A stretch of 11,350 nt of DNA from CAZNPL01 sp964574815 (GCA_964574815.1 CAZNPL010000075.1:1-11350), one strand, 5' to 3'. Positions 1 through 8,322 are shown, counted from the stretch's first letter. Numbers and translations: made by a program. The notes: a model not told the origin generated them from the letters alone.

Positions 1-60
1 CAACACCAGACCCATCATAACACCAAGAAATACCGCGGAAACTGTCACGGACCCCATCAT
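1..60 (-). CDS. Possible divergent gene, N-terminus only
   Basis: Reading leftwards from an ATG at 60 gives 20 uninterrupted codons to the window edge, MMGSVTVSAVFLGVMMGLVL. This is a strongly hydrophobic stretch of the kind found in a signal peptide or first membrane helix. The frame has a stop (TAG) at 105-103, so the gene could start no further upstream than about 102, and ATG 60 is the first ordinary start. No convincing Shine-Dalgarno sequence precedes it. If real, it is divergent from the membrane protein gene at 105, with a 44-bp shared upstream region. Twenty codons are too few to assign a family, and chance is a fair alternative. Confidence 0.3.
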   Translation of the reverse strand, partial: MMGSVTVSAVFLGVMMGLVL

Positions 61-104
61 CTGCGGTCGCCGACCCGGGTCTCCCGCACGCGCGCCAATC
101 GACT

Positions 105-2186
105 ATGATGCAACACATGGCGAAAAACGCCCCGCATAATCGATCCCAACCGCGACGACGGCAAGAGAAAGACCGCGCTGTGAATCGACAGGCCCCCTCG
201 AGCGCGCCGGTGTGGCTGCCGCTCATCATCATCCTGGCCGGACTGGCCGCATACGCGACCAGCTTCGACGGCGTCTTTGCCTTCGACGACAAGCCGAGCA
301 TCATCGAGAACGAGTCGATTCGCGATCTCTCCGACCCGGCCGCAATCCTCAGCCACGACCGCCGGCCGATCGTCAACCTTTCGCTGGCGATCAACTACGC
401 GCTCGGCGGCTCGGACGTCGGCGGATACCACGCATTCAATCTCGCCGTGCACATACTGGCCGCCTTGACCCTCTACGGGCTCGTTCGCCGGACCCTGTTG
501 CTTGGCGTCCTGCGCGAGCGGGTGGGGCGCTCGGCACCGTGGATTGCCACAGCCATCGCGACCATCTGGGTCGTTCATCCGCTCAACACGCAGGCTGTAA
601 CCTACGTGATTCAGCGCGCCGAATCGATGGCCGGCCTCTTCTACCTTCTTACCCTCTACTGCGCTGTCCGCGCAGTTGATTCACCGCGCCGCTGGCCCTG
701 GTACGTCGCCGCCGTGGCCTCGTGTGCGACGGGCATGGGCTGCAAGGGCGTCGTGGTCACCGCCCCCGTCATGGTGATGCTGTTCGACTGGGTCTTTGTC
801 AGGTCTTCGACGCGAAAGACGAGAGGGCGCCGCTGGCCGCTGTATCTGGGGCTGACGGCGACCTGGGTTGTCCTGGTTCCGACCGGCGTCATCAGCGTAC
901 TCGCGCCGGACGAGACCGGCCGAAGAGGCGTTGGATTCGGCGTGCCCGGCGTCTCCGCGCTCGACTACGCCATGACTCAGCCCGGCGTCATCCTGCATTA
1001 TCTGCGGCTCTCCTTCTGGCCCCACCCGCTCTGTCTGGACTACGACTGGCCGCTGGCCGACGACGCGATCAAGATAGTGCCCGCTGCCGTGGTGATCCTC
1101 ATATTGCTCGCCGGAACGCTCTGGGGATTGCTGCGACGGTCGTGGCTGGGGTTCGCCGGCGCGTGGTTCTTCGTCATTCTGGCACCCACGTCGAGCGTCA
1201 TCCCGATCAAGGACGCGGCGTTCGAGCATCGCATGTACCTGCCGCTCGCGGCAGTGGTCGTCGTAACCGTGGCGGCCGTCCGCCTCCTGTTGCGGCAAAT
1301 CCAACGGAAAACCGACCGCGCCTCGCGAGCACGCCCTGTCGGCCCCGCCCTCGCCGCCGCCTGCACGCTGGGGCTGGCCGTGCTCACCGCGAACCGCAAC
1401 CTCGACTATCACAGCCGGGAGGCTTTGTGGCGATCGGTCGTCGAGGCCGCCCCGCACAACGCCCGCGCCTGGAACGGGCTCGGCTTTGCAATTGCATTAA
1501 AGGGACGCCCAAAGGAGGCCGTCGAGCCTTACCTGCGCGCTATTGAACTGGATCCCGACTATCCCGAAGCGCATTACAACCTCGGCAACGCATTCCAGGC
1601 CGTGGGCCGCTTCGAAGAAGCCATCGAGCAATATCGTGAAGCGCTCCGCGCCCGGCCGGAGTACCCGGAGGTCATCAACAACATGGGAAACACGTTGTAC
1701 GCCGCGGGCGACTACAAACAGGCCATCACGGTATACGAGCGCGCCGTGGAGATTGATCCCAAGTCATTCTTGTTTCGGAAGAACCTGGCCAATGCCCTCG
1801 TATCGGACAAGCGCGTGCCCGAAGCGATTCTGCACTACAAAGAGGCGCTCCGCATCCGTCCCGACGATTTCGACATCCACATGAACCTGGGAGCGGCGTA
1901 CGGATCGAGAAGGCAGGTAGCCCAAGCCGTCCGGCACCTGCGCCGGGCGATGTTGATCAGGCCTCGCGCACCTGAGGCGCACTTCAACCTGGGCGCTGCT
2001 CTGTGGCTGGATGACCGGCGTGAGGAGGCAATCCACCACTTCCGTGAGGCGCTCCGTTTGAATCCAGCAGACGCTGAGATTCGACAACGACTGGCCGACG
2101 CTCTTCAGGCGGTCGGCCGGGGCGATGAAGCGCGGGCGATTCTCAACGAGTCGATCGCCCGGCCGGGAAGCGACGCGCGCCGCTGA
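105..2186 (+). CDS. TMTC-like multi-pass membrane protein with C-terminal TPRs, putative GT-C glycosyltransferase
   Basis: This 693-residue protein has a basic N-terminus, roughly ten hydrophobic segments between residues 36 and 430, then six full TPR units and a partial seventh (about 452-690). The TPRs carry the canonical NLG...A...G...EAI...Y..AL...P spacing. Conserved landmarks are an acidic pair after the first helix (FAFDDKPS, D61-D62), RPIVNLSLAINYALGG, HAFNLAVHIL, VVHPLNTQAVTYVIQRAE, SFWPHPLCLDYDWP and FEHRMYLPLA. These match the TMTC / bacterial TPR-membrane family. TMTC proteins are GT-C-type O-mannosyltransferases, and an acidic motif in the first loop is typical of GT-C catalysis. 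That the bacterial protein is an active transferase is inference. The start is uncertain: ATGs at 105, 108 and 117 and a GTG at 180 are all in frame, and none has a clear ribosome binding site. The next gene encodes a relative. Confidence 0.88.
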   Translation: MMQHMAKNAPHNRSQPRRRQEKDRAVNRQAPSSAPVWLPLIIILAGLAAYATSFDGVFAFDDKPSIIENESIRDLSDPAAILSHDRRPIVNLSLAINYALGGSDVGGYHAFNLAVHILAALTLYGLVRRTLLLGVLRERVGRSAPWIATAIATIWVVHPLNTQAVTYVIQRAESMAGLFYLLTLYCAVRAVDSPRRWPWYVAAVASCATGMGCKGVVVTAPVMVMLFDWVFVRSSTRKTRGRRWPLYLGLTATWVVLVPTGVISVLAPDETGRRGVGFGVPGVSALDYAMTQPGVILHYLRLSFWPHPLCLDYDWPLADDAIKIVPAAVVILILLAGTLWGLLRRSWLGFAGAWFFVILAPTSSVIPIKDAAFEHRMYLPLAAVVVVTVAAVRLLLRQIQRKTDRASRARPVGPALAAACTLGLAVLTANRNLDYHSREALWRSVVEAAPHNARAWNGLGFAIALKGRPKEAVEPYLRAIELDPDYPEAHYNLGNAFQAVGRFEEAIEQYREALRARPEYPEVINNMGNTLYAAGDYKQAITVYERAVEIDPKSFLFRKNLANALVSDKRVPEAILHYKEALRIRPDDFDIHMNLGAAYGSRRQVAQAVRHLRRAMLIRPRAPEAHFNLGAALWLDDRREEAIHHFREALRLNPADAEIRQRLADALQAVGRGDEARAILNESIARPGSDARR

Positions 2187-2321
2187 CCGCCTCCTCCCGG
2201 TAGTGGTCCGGGCCGTGCGCGACGTCGATTCAACGGCGTGTGGCATCACTGCCGGCCGCAGCTTATTCTCACCCCGAACGACGAAACGCGTGGTTCCCGA
2301 CAGGCCTTGAGAACTGGTGCA

Positions 2322-4070
2322 ATGGGCCATCGCAGAAAGCCAAAAACCGCCGAACGCAAGTCGATTCGCCGGCGGGCGCCCCAATCGCGACGCGCGGGCA
2401 GCGCAGCGGCTTGGGCAGCGGGCCTGTCGCTCATGGTGATCACGGTGGTCGCATATCTGCCCGCAGCGGAGTGCGGATTCGTCTGGGACGACGACGTTTA
2501 CGTGGAGCAGAACGAAACGCTTCGCGATCTGGAGGGCCTGAGCCGCATCTGGTTCGAACTGGGCGCTATCCCGCACCAGTACTTTCCCATGGTGCACACG
2601 ACGTTCTGGGTGGAGTATCAGCTGTGGGGTCTCGACCCGGTCGGCTACCACGTGGTCAACATTCTTCTGCACGCGGCCAATGCCCTGCTGCTGTGGCGCG
2701 TCCTGCGGCTTCTTCAGGTGCCGGCCGCCTGGGCGATTGCCGCGATCTTCGCCGTGAACCCGGTTCACGTAGAGTCCGTCGCATGGATCACCGAGCGCAA
2801 GAACGTGCTGTCCACGTTCTTCTACCTGGGTTCGGCGCTGGCCTATTTCCACCACGCGCCGATCGGGCGCGACGCCGCTTCCGACGGCCGTTCGCAACGA
2901 TATTACGCGGCCTCCCTGGTGCTGTACGTTCTGGCCTTGCTGAGCAAGAGCGTGGCGTGTTCACTGCCGGTCGTTCTCGTGCTCGTACTCTGGTGGAAGC
3001 GCCGGCCGTTCGACCGACGCACGCTGGTCGAGCTCGTGCCGTTCTTTCTCTTCGGTCTGGCCCTGGGACTCCTGTCGGTCTGGATGGAGCGTCACCACGT
3101 CGGCGCCGTCGGCGCGGAATGGGGCTATTCACCGATCGAGCGCTGCCTGATCGCCGGACGCGCCTTGTGGTTCTACGCTGGCAAGCTCGTCTGGCCCCAT
3201 CCCCTGATGTTCATCTACCCACAATGGAACATCGACGCCGGCGCCTGGACGCAATACCTCTATCCCGCGGGCGCAGTCGGGGTGCTATGCGCGTTGTGGC
3301 TCCTGCGCCGCCGCCTTGGCCGCGGGCCGCTGGTGGCAGTACTGTACTTTGTTGTCACGCTGTTTCCGGCCCTTGGCTTCTTTCACGTCTATTTCATGCG
3401 CTATGCGTTCGTCCAGGACCACTTTCAGTACCTCGCCAGCATCGGAGTCATCGGCCTGATGATTGCCACGGTTCGCTCGCTGGTTTGGCGGTCAAATCGG
3501 CCTGTCCGCATTACCGCCGCGATCTGCCTGGGCGCCGTGCTGCTGGTTCTCGCTTCATTGACCTGGCGGCAGACGCAAACCTACCAGGACCGCGAAACGC
3601 TCTGGCGAACCACGCTCAACAGAAACCCCGACGCCTGGATGGCCCACACCAACCTGGGCGGCGTCTTGCTGGGCCAGGGCAAACCGCGTGAAGCCATCCC
3701 CCACTTCCGCCAGAGCACCCAACTCAAGCCCGACTACGCCAAGGCCCACGCCAACTGGTGCATCGCCCTGGGCATGTTGGGCAACTACGACCAGGCCCTC
3801 GAACAATGCCGTGAGGCTCTGCGCCTCGAACCGGAATCGGTCGAGGCCCGCAGCAATCTGGCCAACGTGCTCGCCGCCATGGGGCGTCTCACCGAGGCCG
3901 TCGAGCACTACCGCGTCGCCCTCGAGATTCAACCCGACGACGCCAAGGTCTATTACAATCTCAGCAACGCCCTCCATCGGTTGGGCCGATATGACGAAGC
4001 CCGCCGCGCCCGCGCCGAGGCCGCCCGCCTGAAACCCGAGCATTACGGCCCAGGGGCGCGACGGCGTTAA
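2322..4070 (+). CDS. Second TMTC-like membrane/TPR protein, putative GT-C glycosyltransferase
   Basis: This protein has 582 residues from the ATG at 2322. A GTG at 2238 would add 28 residues of unremarkable sequence, so I prefer the ATG, which gives a basic tail (MGHRRKPK) directly before the first helix as in the upstream gene. Neither start has a strong Shine-Dalgarno sequence. The design repeats the upstream protein: an acidic cluster after helix 1 (FVWDDDVYVEQN, D56-D58), NPVHVESVAWITERKN, KLVWPHPLMFIYPQWN and VQDHFQYLASIGVI, then four TPRs over roughly the last 150 residues. The QDHFQYLA motif differs from FEHRMYLP at the same place upstream, so the two proteins belong to different subfamilies and are not a recent duplicate pair. 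The 135-bp gap after the first gene has no clear terminator or promoter, so co-transcription is likely. The stop overlaps the stop of the convergent glycosyltransferase gene. Confidence 0.88.
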   Translation: MGHRRKPKTAERKSIRRRAPQSRRAGSAAAWAAGLSLMVITVVAYLPAAECGFVWDDDVYVEQNETLRDLEGLSRIWFELGAIPHQYFPMVHTTFWVEYQLWGLDPVGYHVVNILLHAANALLLWRVLRLLQVPAAWAIAAIFAVNPVHVESVAWITERKNVLSTFFYLGSALAYFHHAPIGRDAASDGRSQRYYAASLVLYVLALLSKSVACSLPVVLVLVLWWKRRPFDRRTLVELVPFFLFGLALGLLSVWMERHHVGAVGAEWGYSPIERCLIAGRALWFYAGKLVWPHPLMFIYPQWNIDAGAWTQYLYPAGAVGVLCALWLLRRRLGRGPLVAVLYFVVTLFPALGFFHVYFMRYAFVQDHFQYLASIGVIGLMIATVRSLVWRSNRPVRITAAICLGAVLLVLASLTWRQTQTYQDRETLWRTTLNRNPDAWMAHTNLGGVLLGQGKPREAIPHFRQSTQLKPDYAKAHANWCIALGMLGNYDQALEQCREALRLEPESVEARSNLANVLAAMGRLTEAVEHYRVALEIQPDDAKVYYNLSNALHRLGRYDEARRARAEAARLKPEHYGPGARRR

Positions 4071-5158
4071 TCAAGCCGGTCGGCCAGGATGGCCAGCAGC
4101 TCGCGCATGCGGACCGTATAGGTATGCTCGTTGAGGGTCCGCCGCTGCCCGGCCCGTGCGATCGCGGACCGCTGCGACTCGTGGACCAGGTAGTGGCGAA
4201 TCTTCTCGATACACTCGTCCTCATTGCGGTACGTGACCACCTCGCGGTCCGGCTCGAACATCTCGTGCAGGTTGGACTTCGCGTCAGTGATCAGGCACGT
4301 GCCCATCCCGGTGGCCTCGTACAGCCGCATGTTGTTGGCCACGTCGGGCGGCTCGTCGGCGTCGACCTGAATGACCGCATGACGGTTCAGCGTGATACGC
4401 GAAGAGGCCAGCGTCTCGAACATCCGCAACCCCCACACCGGCCCATGGTGATGATCGCGGATCGGAGAGTCCTCCGGCACGCGCTCTTCGCCGTACCCGA
4501 AGATGTCGATATTGACGCCCTGCAACAACCGTTCGAGCCATTCCATCCGATCGGGATGCGAGGGAGCAAACCCGCCAATGAAGGTGACATCATAACGAGC
4601 AGGCTGCGGCGGCACGCGTCTCAGAATGCGCTCGTCGAACCCCAGCCGCAGCAGCTCCGACGCAATCCCGCGCCGCCGGAAGTGATCCACAATCGGCGGG
4701 AAAGAACTGATCATCAGATCGTAGGCGTCAAACGACCGATCCGGACGCAAGGGAGAAGCGATCTGCCCGGCCAGCAGCCGGACCCGGGACTTCAGCTCGG
4801 ACAGGAACGCATCCCCCAGCGGCGACCACTCGAACACGTACGCCACATCCGGGGCGAAGGCCTCGACCTGAGCCATCACGATCTGCCGCCGCTGATCGTG
4901 TATGTCTCCCTCCGGCGCCAGACCATGCTGCCGGGCCCAGGTACGCTGAAGCCGGTCAGCGTTGACGATAACGACGTCGGTCTCACACCCCAGCCGCCCG
5001 AGACCGTCGGCATAAGCATCCGTCGCACCGAAACCCGCCCCTTCGAGGCGCCGCCGCTGCTCGGTGTACTCCAGTTCCCCCAGGGAAGGTGTCTTCAGAT
5101 AAAGCTGTTCGAGAAATTCCGGGTAGTAATGCGTAATAAGCGAAGTCCTGGGAGGCAT
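4067..5158 (-). CDS. CgeB-like family glycosyltransferase (Glyco_trans_1_2 C-terminal domain)
   Basis: This is a soluble 363-residue protein with no signal peptide or membrane segment. The N-terminal half has the alternating hydrophobic/charged pattern of a Rossmann-like GT-B lobe (for example DVVIVNADRL, FAPDVAYVFEWSP). Residues about 190-225 (YDVTFIGGFAPSHPDRMEWL..IDIFGYG) begin the second lobe. Residues about 275-358 carry the signature of the CgeB / Glyco_trans_1_2 group: NNMRLYEATGMGTCLITD, then EMFEPDREVVTYRNEDECIEKI, then AGQRRTLNEHTYTVRM. The family transfers sugars from nucleotide donors, but donor and acceptor cannot be read from the sequence. The ATG at 5158 is the first possible start, because an in-frame TAG lies four codons upstream. 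A GGAGG lies about 15 nt upstream, which is far. The gene stands alone, convergent with the TMTC-like pair. Confidence 0.85.
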   Translation of the reverse strand: MPPRTSLITHYYPEFLEQLYLKTPSLGELEYTEQRRRLEGAGFGATDAYADGLGRLGCETDVVIVNADRLQRTWARQHGLAPEGDIHDQRRQIVMAQVEAFAPDVAYVFEWSPLGDAFLSELKSRVRLLAGQIASPLRPDRSFDAYDLMISSFPPIVDHFRRRGIASELLRLGFDERILRRVPPQPARYDVTFIGGFAPSHPDRMEWLERLLQGVNIDIFGYGEERVPEDSPIRDHHHGPVWGLRMFETLASSRITLNRHAVIQVDADEPPDVANNMRLYEATGMGTCLITDAKSNLHEMFEPDREVVTYRNEDECIEKIRHYLVHESQRSAIARAGQRRTLNEHTYTVRMRELLAILADRLD

Positions 5159-5422
5159 CCCAAAATGCTACCCCCTCCCGCCACCAGTCACAACAATTGC
5201 GCGTTCAATGCCCTGGCAAGACCGGTCGCAGTACAGGCACCCGTCGAATCCGGATGCCACTGCCGACTTGGACGTGTTCAGCGTGCTGAAAAGGGTGCCG
5301 CCGCCGAACGGAAGGAACACCGGGTGCCACTGGTCCGCCTCAGGCGGATCCTCCCGTGCTCTTCGCGCACTCGCCCGTATGCCCTTCGCTCGAAACGTCC
5401 TTCCAAAAACGCCCGGCCGAAC
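5159..5422. other. Intergenic stretch with one small hairpin
   Basis: These 264 bp separate two minus-strand genes. They lie downstream of the nitroreductase gene and upstream of the glycosyltransferase gene. I see no credible protein. The only clear structure is an inverted repeat, TCCGCC-TCA-GGCGGA at 5334-5348, extendable by a G-T and a G-C pair. It could help end the metG/nitroreductase transcript, but no T tract follows it on either strand, so it is not a standard intrinsic terminator. The string TGCCACTG occurs just before it (from 5325) and again near 5255. I could not identify a promoter for the glycosyltransferase gene. Confidence 0.5.
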
Positions 5423-6196
5423 TCACTCCACCTGCGTATCAAAACCCTGCTCGCGCAGCAGCCGGCCGACGTCCATCCGCTTCCGAAAGATCGCCAGCCG
5501 CTGAGCCATGATCGAACTCCAGCGAGGATCCTCCGGTCGCACGCCAAGCGTTTCATAAAACGCAGCCAGAATGCCGTCGTACGCCTCGATCAGAGCGTGC
5601 AGCTCCTGGTCACTCCGGTATCGGTCCCGATGCCACACCGCGTCCAGCGGAAGCCGCGGCTTGGGCTCGTGCTGCTTCGCCGGCCAGCCGATGCACATCC
5701 CCGCCACCGGAAACACGTGCTTCGGCAGAAACAACGCCTCCCGAACCTCGAACGGCTCGTTCCGCAGCGCCCCGATCATGCACACGCCCAGCCCCACCGA
5801 CTCGGCCGCCACGGCCACGTTCTCCATCACCAGCGCCGTGTCCACCACGGACATCACCAGCGCCTCGGTGATCCCCAGGTCGAAATCCTCGACCCCGTGC
5901 ATCTCGGCGCACAGCTTCAGCCGATAGAGATCCGCACAGAACGCCAGAAACACGGCCGACTCGTGAATCTGTCTCTGATCCGCACACAGCTTCGCCATGT
6001 GCAGCTTCAGCGACGGATCGGTGATCGAAATGACCGTGTACGCCTGCATGTTGCTCGACGTCGACGCCCGCGTGCCGGCCTCGATCAGCGTTTCAAGTAA
6101 ATCGTCGTTGACCGGCTCCGGCGAGAACCGCCGGCACGAGAAATGTCCGTGCATCACGTCGATCGCGGTGCGGTGCGTTTGCTCTTCCCGGCCCAT
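5423..6196 (-). CDS. nfsA: NfsA/FRP-type FMN-dependent NADPH nitroreductase
   Basis: This 257-residue protein reads along the whole length of E. coli NfsA as I remember it. GHFSCRRF (residues 17-24) matches GHRSIRHF, with H18 and R22 at the FMN-contacting His and Arg positions. Further matches are AVFLAFCADLYR, VVDTALVMENVAVAAESVGL, MIGALRN and FLPKHVFPVAGMCIGWPA followed by KPRLP. Such enzymes are cytosolic, FMN-bound, NADPH-using reductases of nitroaromatics, quinones or flavins; the physiological substrate here is unknown. The reading frame stays open upstream to 6580, but that part overlaps metG and is low-complexity. The ATG at 6196 has GGAG (6211-6208) 11 nt upstream, overlapping the metG stop. 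The gap to metG is only 8 bp, so the two genes are surely one operon. The symbol reflects family resemblance, not proven orthology. Confidence 0.9.
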   Translation of the reverse strand: MGREEQTHRTAIDVMHGHFSCRRFSPEPVNDDLLETLIEAGTRASTSSNMQAYTVISITDPSLKLHMAKLCADQRQIHESAVFLAFCADLYRLKLCAEMHGVEDFDLGITEALVMSVVDTALVMENVAVAAESVGLGVCMIGALRNEPFEVREALFLPKHVFPVAGMCIGWPAKQHEPKPRLPLDAVWHRDRYRSDQELHALIEAYDGILAAFYETLGVRPEDPRWSSIMAQRLAIFRKRMDVGRLLREQGFDTQVE

Positions 6197-6204
6197 CGAC
6201 GCGC

Positions 6205-8109
6205 TCACTCCGTGAAGACTTCCTTCGGATCCAGCTTGGTAAACAGGATCCGAGCCTCTCCCAGCGAGGCCCCCTCCGGCAAATCCACCCCGACCTTCTC
6301 CCACATCAACTCCGACTCCTCCAGTTGCAGCATCTCCCGGCATTTGGCCGCACTGTGCGGCAGGAACGGCCCCATCAGCGCTGCCAGCGACTTGACCGTC
6401 TGAAGACAAACGTTGATCGCCCGGCCGCAGGCGTCCATATCGGTCTTCCGCGTGCGGAACGGCGCCGTCGTGTCGAAGTAACCGTTCGAATCGCGAGCCA
6501 GTTGCATCAGCTTGCCCAGCGCCGACTTGAAGCGAAAGCGCTCCAGCTCCTCGCCGATCTCCGCCGCCGCCGTCCGGCACCGCTCCAACTGATCGTGATC
6601 CACCGGCTCGCGCGTACCCGCCGCCGGCACCTTCCCGTCGAAATACTTGTGCGCGAACGTCATCGACCGGTTGACGAAGTTCCCCAGCGCGTTGACCAGC
6701 TCGCCGTTGTTGCGCGAGATAAAGTCATCGACGTCGTACGCCGTCCGCTGCGCCTCCGGCGCAATCGCCGTCAGATAATACCGCAGCGGATCCGGATCGA
6801 ACGACTTCAGATAATCCTCGATCCAGATCGCCGTCCCGCGGCTCTTGCTGATCTTCTCCTCCTCCTTGCCGGGAAATCGAATGTTCAAGAACGCATTGGC
6901 CACCACGTGCGCCGGAAGCTGGTACTCCCCCTCTTCGCCCTGGATCGAGTCGCTGTCGTGCGTCGCCAGCAGCATCGCCGGCCAGGTCAACGCGTGAAAC
7001 ACCGTGTTGTCCTCGCCGATGAAATGGACAATCTCGCACTCCGGAGACTTCCACCAGCGCTCGTAGCCCTCCCAGCCCTCACCCAGACGCTCGCACATCT
7101 TGGCAGTAAACGAAACGTACCCGATCGGAGCGTCGAACCACACGTAGAGCACCTTGCCGGCCGCGTCCGGGTCGTCCAGCGGCACCGGCACACCCCACGA
7201 CAGGTCGCGCGTCATCGCCCGCTCCGGCAAGCCGCCCTTCTTCTCGAACGGCACCCCGGCCTCGCGCAGAATCGCCGCCCCGGCCTCGCACGCATCGCGC
7301 GTCTCAAATGTCAGGCGGGCCGGCTCCTCCTGCCCCCGCACGATCTCGTGGTCATGCTTTGGCATGCGGGCGTGAATCTCGGCCATCTGCTCATTCGAGG
7401 CGAACTGAGCCTCAATCGCCGGCGTCATCTGCCCCAGACAGAAGTTGATCACCGTCGGCCGCCACGTCGCCCGCTTGCCGTCAAGCCACCACCGCAGCTT
7501 GTCCTCGAGCTGCCCGAGCTGCAGGTACCAGTGGACCGTGTCGCGCGTCTCCGGCTTGGAATCAGTCATCAGACTGACCGGCTCGATCAGATCGAGCGCG
7601 TCGAGGCTCCGGCCGCACGCTTCGCACTGGTCCCCGTGAGCATTCGGACTGCGGCAATGCGGGCACGTCCCCTTCACGTAGCGGTCCGGCAGAAACTGCC
7701 CGGCCTGCGCGTCGTAGAGCTGCTTCGTCCGCTGCTTGGTGAAATAGCCCTTCTCGTTGATCTTCAGGAAGAAGTCCTGGCTGATCCGCTCGTGCAGCTC
7801 GACGTACTCCGGCTGGTGCGTCCCCCCGTAAACGTCGAATTCGATGCCCAGCCCCTCGAAACTCCTCTGCTGCGACTGGTTGAAGTGGGCCGTCAGCTCC
7901 TCGACGCGAATCCCCTGCTCCCGGGCGGTCTTCAGGGCCGCCACCCCGTTGTCGTCGCTCCCGCAGATGAACCGGACCTCGGCGCCCTTGGCCCGCAGGT
8001 ACCGGACGTAGATGTCGGCCGGCAGGTACGCCCCCGCAATATGTCCGACATGCAGCCGCCCGTTCGAGTAGGGTAAAGCCGCCGTCACCAGGTACCGTAG
8101 CGTTCCCAT
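6205..8109 (-). CDS. metG: Methionyl-tRNA synthetase (MetG), short form without C-terminal tRNA-binding domain
   Basis: This 634-residue class I aminoacyl-tRNA synthetase charges tRNA-Met in the cytoplasm. The HIGH box is HVGH (residues 20-23) and the KMSKS loop is KISKS (419-423). A four-cysteine zinc site lies in the connective peptide (C149, C152, C162, C165). Core motifs include FICGSDDNG, AMTRDLSWGVPVP, YVWFDAPIGY and HFIGEDNTVFHALTWPAM, followed by the helical anticodon-binding domain with AYDVDDFISRNNGELVNALGNFVNR split across about 457-481. It ends near the close of that domain, without the Trbp111-like C-terminal extension of E. coli MetG. Residues about 227-291 appear to be an extra segment between the zinc domain and the TRDL motif. 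I chose ATG 8109 over in-frame GTG 8112 and TTG 8115, because AAGAGG (8121-8116) sits 6 nt before it. It is the first gene of an operon with the nitroreductase. Confidence 0.97.
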   Translation of the reverse strand: MGTLRYLVTAALPYSNGRLHVGHIAGAYLPADIYVRYLRAKGAEVRFICGSDDNGVAALKTAREQGIRVEELTAHFNQSQQRSFEGLGIEFDVYGGTHQPEYVELHERISQDFFLKINEKGYFTKQRTKQLYDAQAGQFLPDRYVKGTCPHCRSPNAHGDQCEACGRSLDALDLIEPVSLMTDSKPETRDTVHWYLQLGQLEDKLRWWLDGKRATWRPTVINFCLGQMTPAIEAQFASNEQMAEIHARMPKHDHEIVRGQEEPARLTFETRDACEAGAAILREAGVPFEKKGGLPERAMTRDLSWGVPVPLDDPDAAGKVLYVWFDAPIGYVSFTAKMCERLGEGWEGYERWWKSPECEIVHFIGEDNTVFHALTWPAMLLATHDSDSIQGEEGEYQLPAHVVANAFLNIRFPGKEEEKISKSRGTAIWIEDYLKSFDPDPLRYYLTAIAPEAQRTAYDVDDFISRNNGELVNALGNFVNRSMTFAHKYFDGKVPAAGTREPVDHDQLERCRTAAAEIGEELERFRFKSALGKLMQLARDSNGYFDTTAPFRTRKTDMDACGRAINVCLQTVKSLAALMGPFLPHSAAKCREMLQLEESELMWEKVGVDLPEGASLGEARILFTKLDPKEVFTE

Positions 8110-8188
8110 CACCAACCTCTTGATGCCCTAAATCGGACCCGAGCCCGCCCATCCGCAAGCAAAACCCTCGCCCCATAAAAGTCCGGCA

Positions 8189-8216
8189 ATTCTAGCCGCC
8201 CCCCGACGCGACTCAA
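8189..8216 (-). promoter_or_regulatory. Predicted sigma70-type promoter for metG operon
   Basis: On the minus strand, TTGAGT (8216-8211) is followed after 16 bp by TAGAAT (8194-8189). That is four of six and five of six matches to the vegetative -35 and -10 consensus. Transcription would start near 8182, giving a leader of about 70 nt before the metG ATG. That is too short for a T-box, and I see no T-box motif. Planctomycete housekeeping promoters are poorly defined, so this is a prediction from consensus match and position. Confidence 0.6.
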
Positions 8217-8322
8217 CAGCCGAATGTGCGGGATCAGCGTCGATGAGCGCATTCTCAGTTAGGTGGCGAATGGGCGGACCCGGCTCAAAACCAGCCCCGA
8301 CCGGGGCGCAGCGGGAACTTAG

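Noticed and set aside
2238..2321. Earlier GTG start for the second TMTC-like gene
   Set aside because: It would add 28 residues with no membrane or conserved character and has no ribosome binding site. The ATG at 2322 gives the basic tail plus helix seen in the neighbour.
5332..5350. Intrinsic terminator for the metG/nitroreductase operon
   Set aside because: The stem is real but has no following T tract in the direction of transcription. I listed it only as a hairpin in the intergenic feature.
4124..6100. Very long open frame on the plus strand (658 codons)
   Set aside because: It lies opposite the glycosyltransferase and nitroreductase genes, whose motifs are unmistakable. Its translation is rich in R, P, H and Q with no domain, as expected antisense to GC-rich coding DNA.
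6197..6580. 128-residue N-terminal extension of the nitroreductase frame
   Set aside because: It overlaps the end of metG and translates to glycine- and alanine-rich low-complexity sequence. The ATG at 6196 has its own GGAG and begins at the family's usual place.
6325..8076. Long open frame on the plus strand (583 codons)
   Set aside because: It is entirely antisense to metG, with an arginine-rich translation and no recognisable domain.
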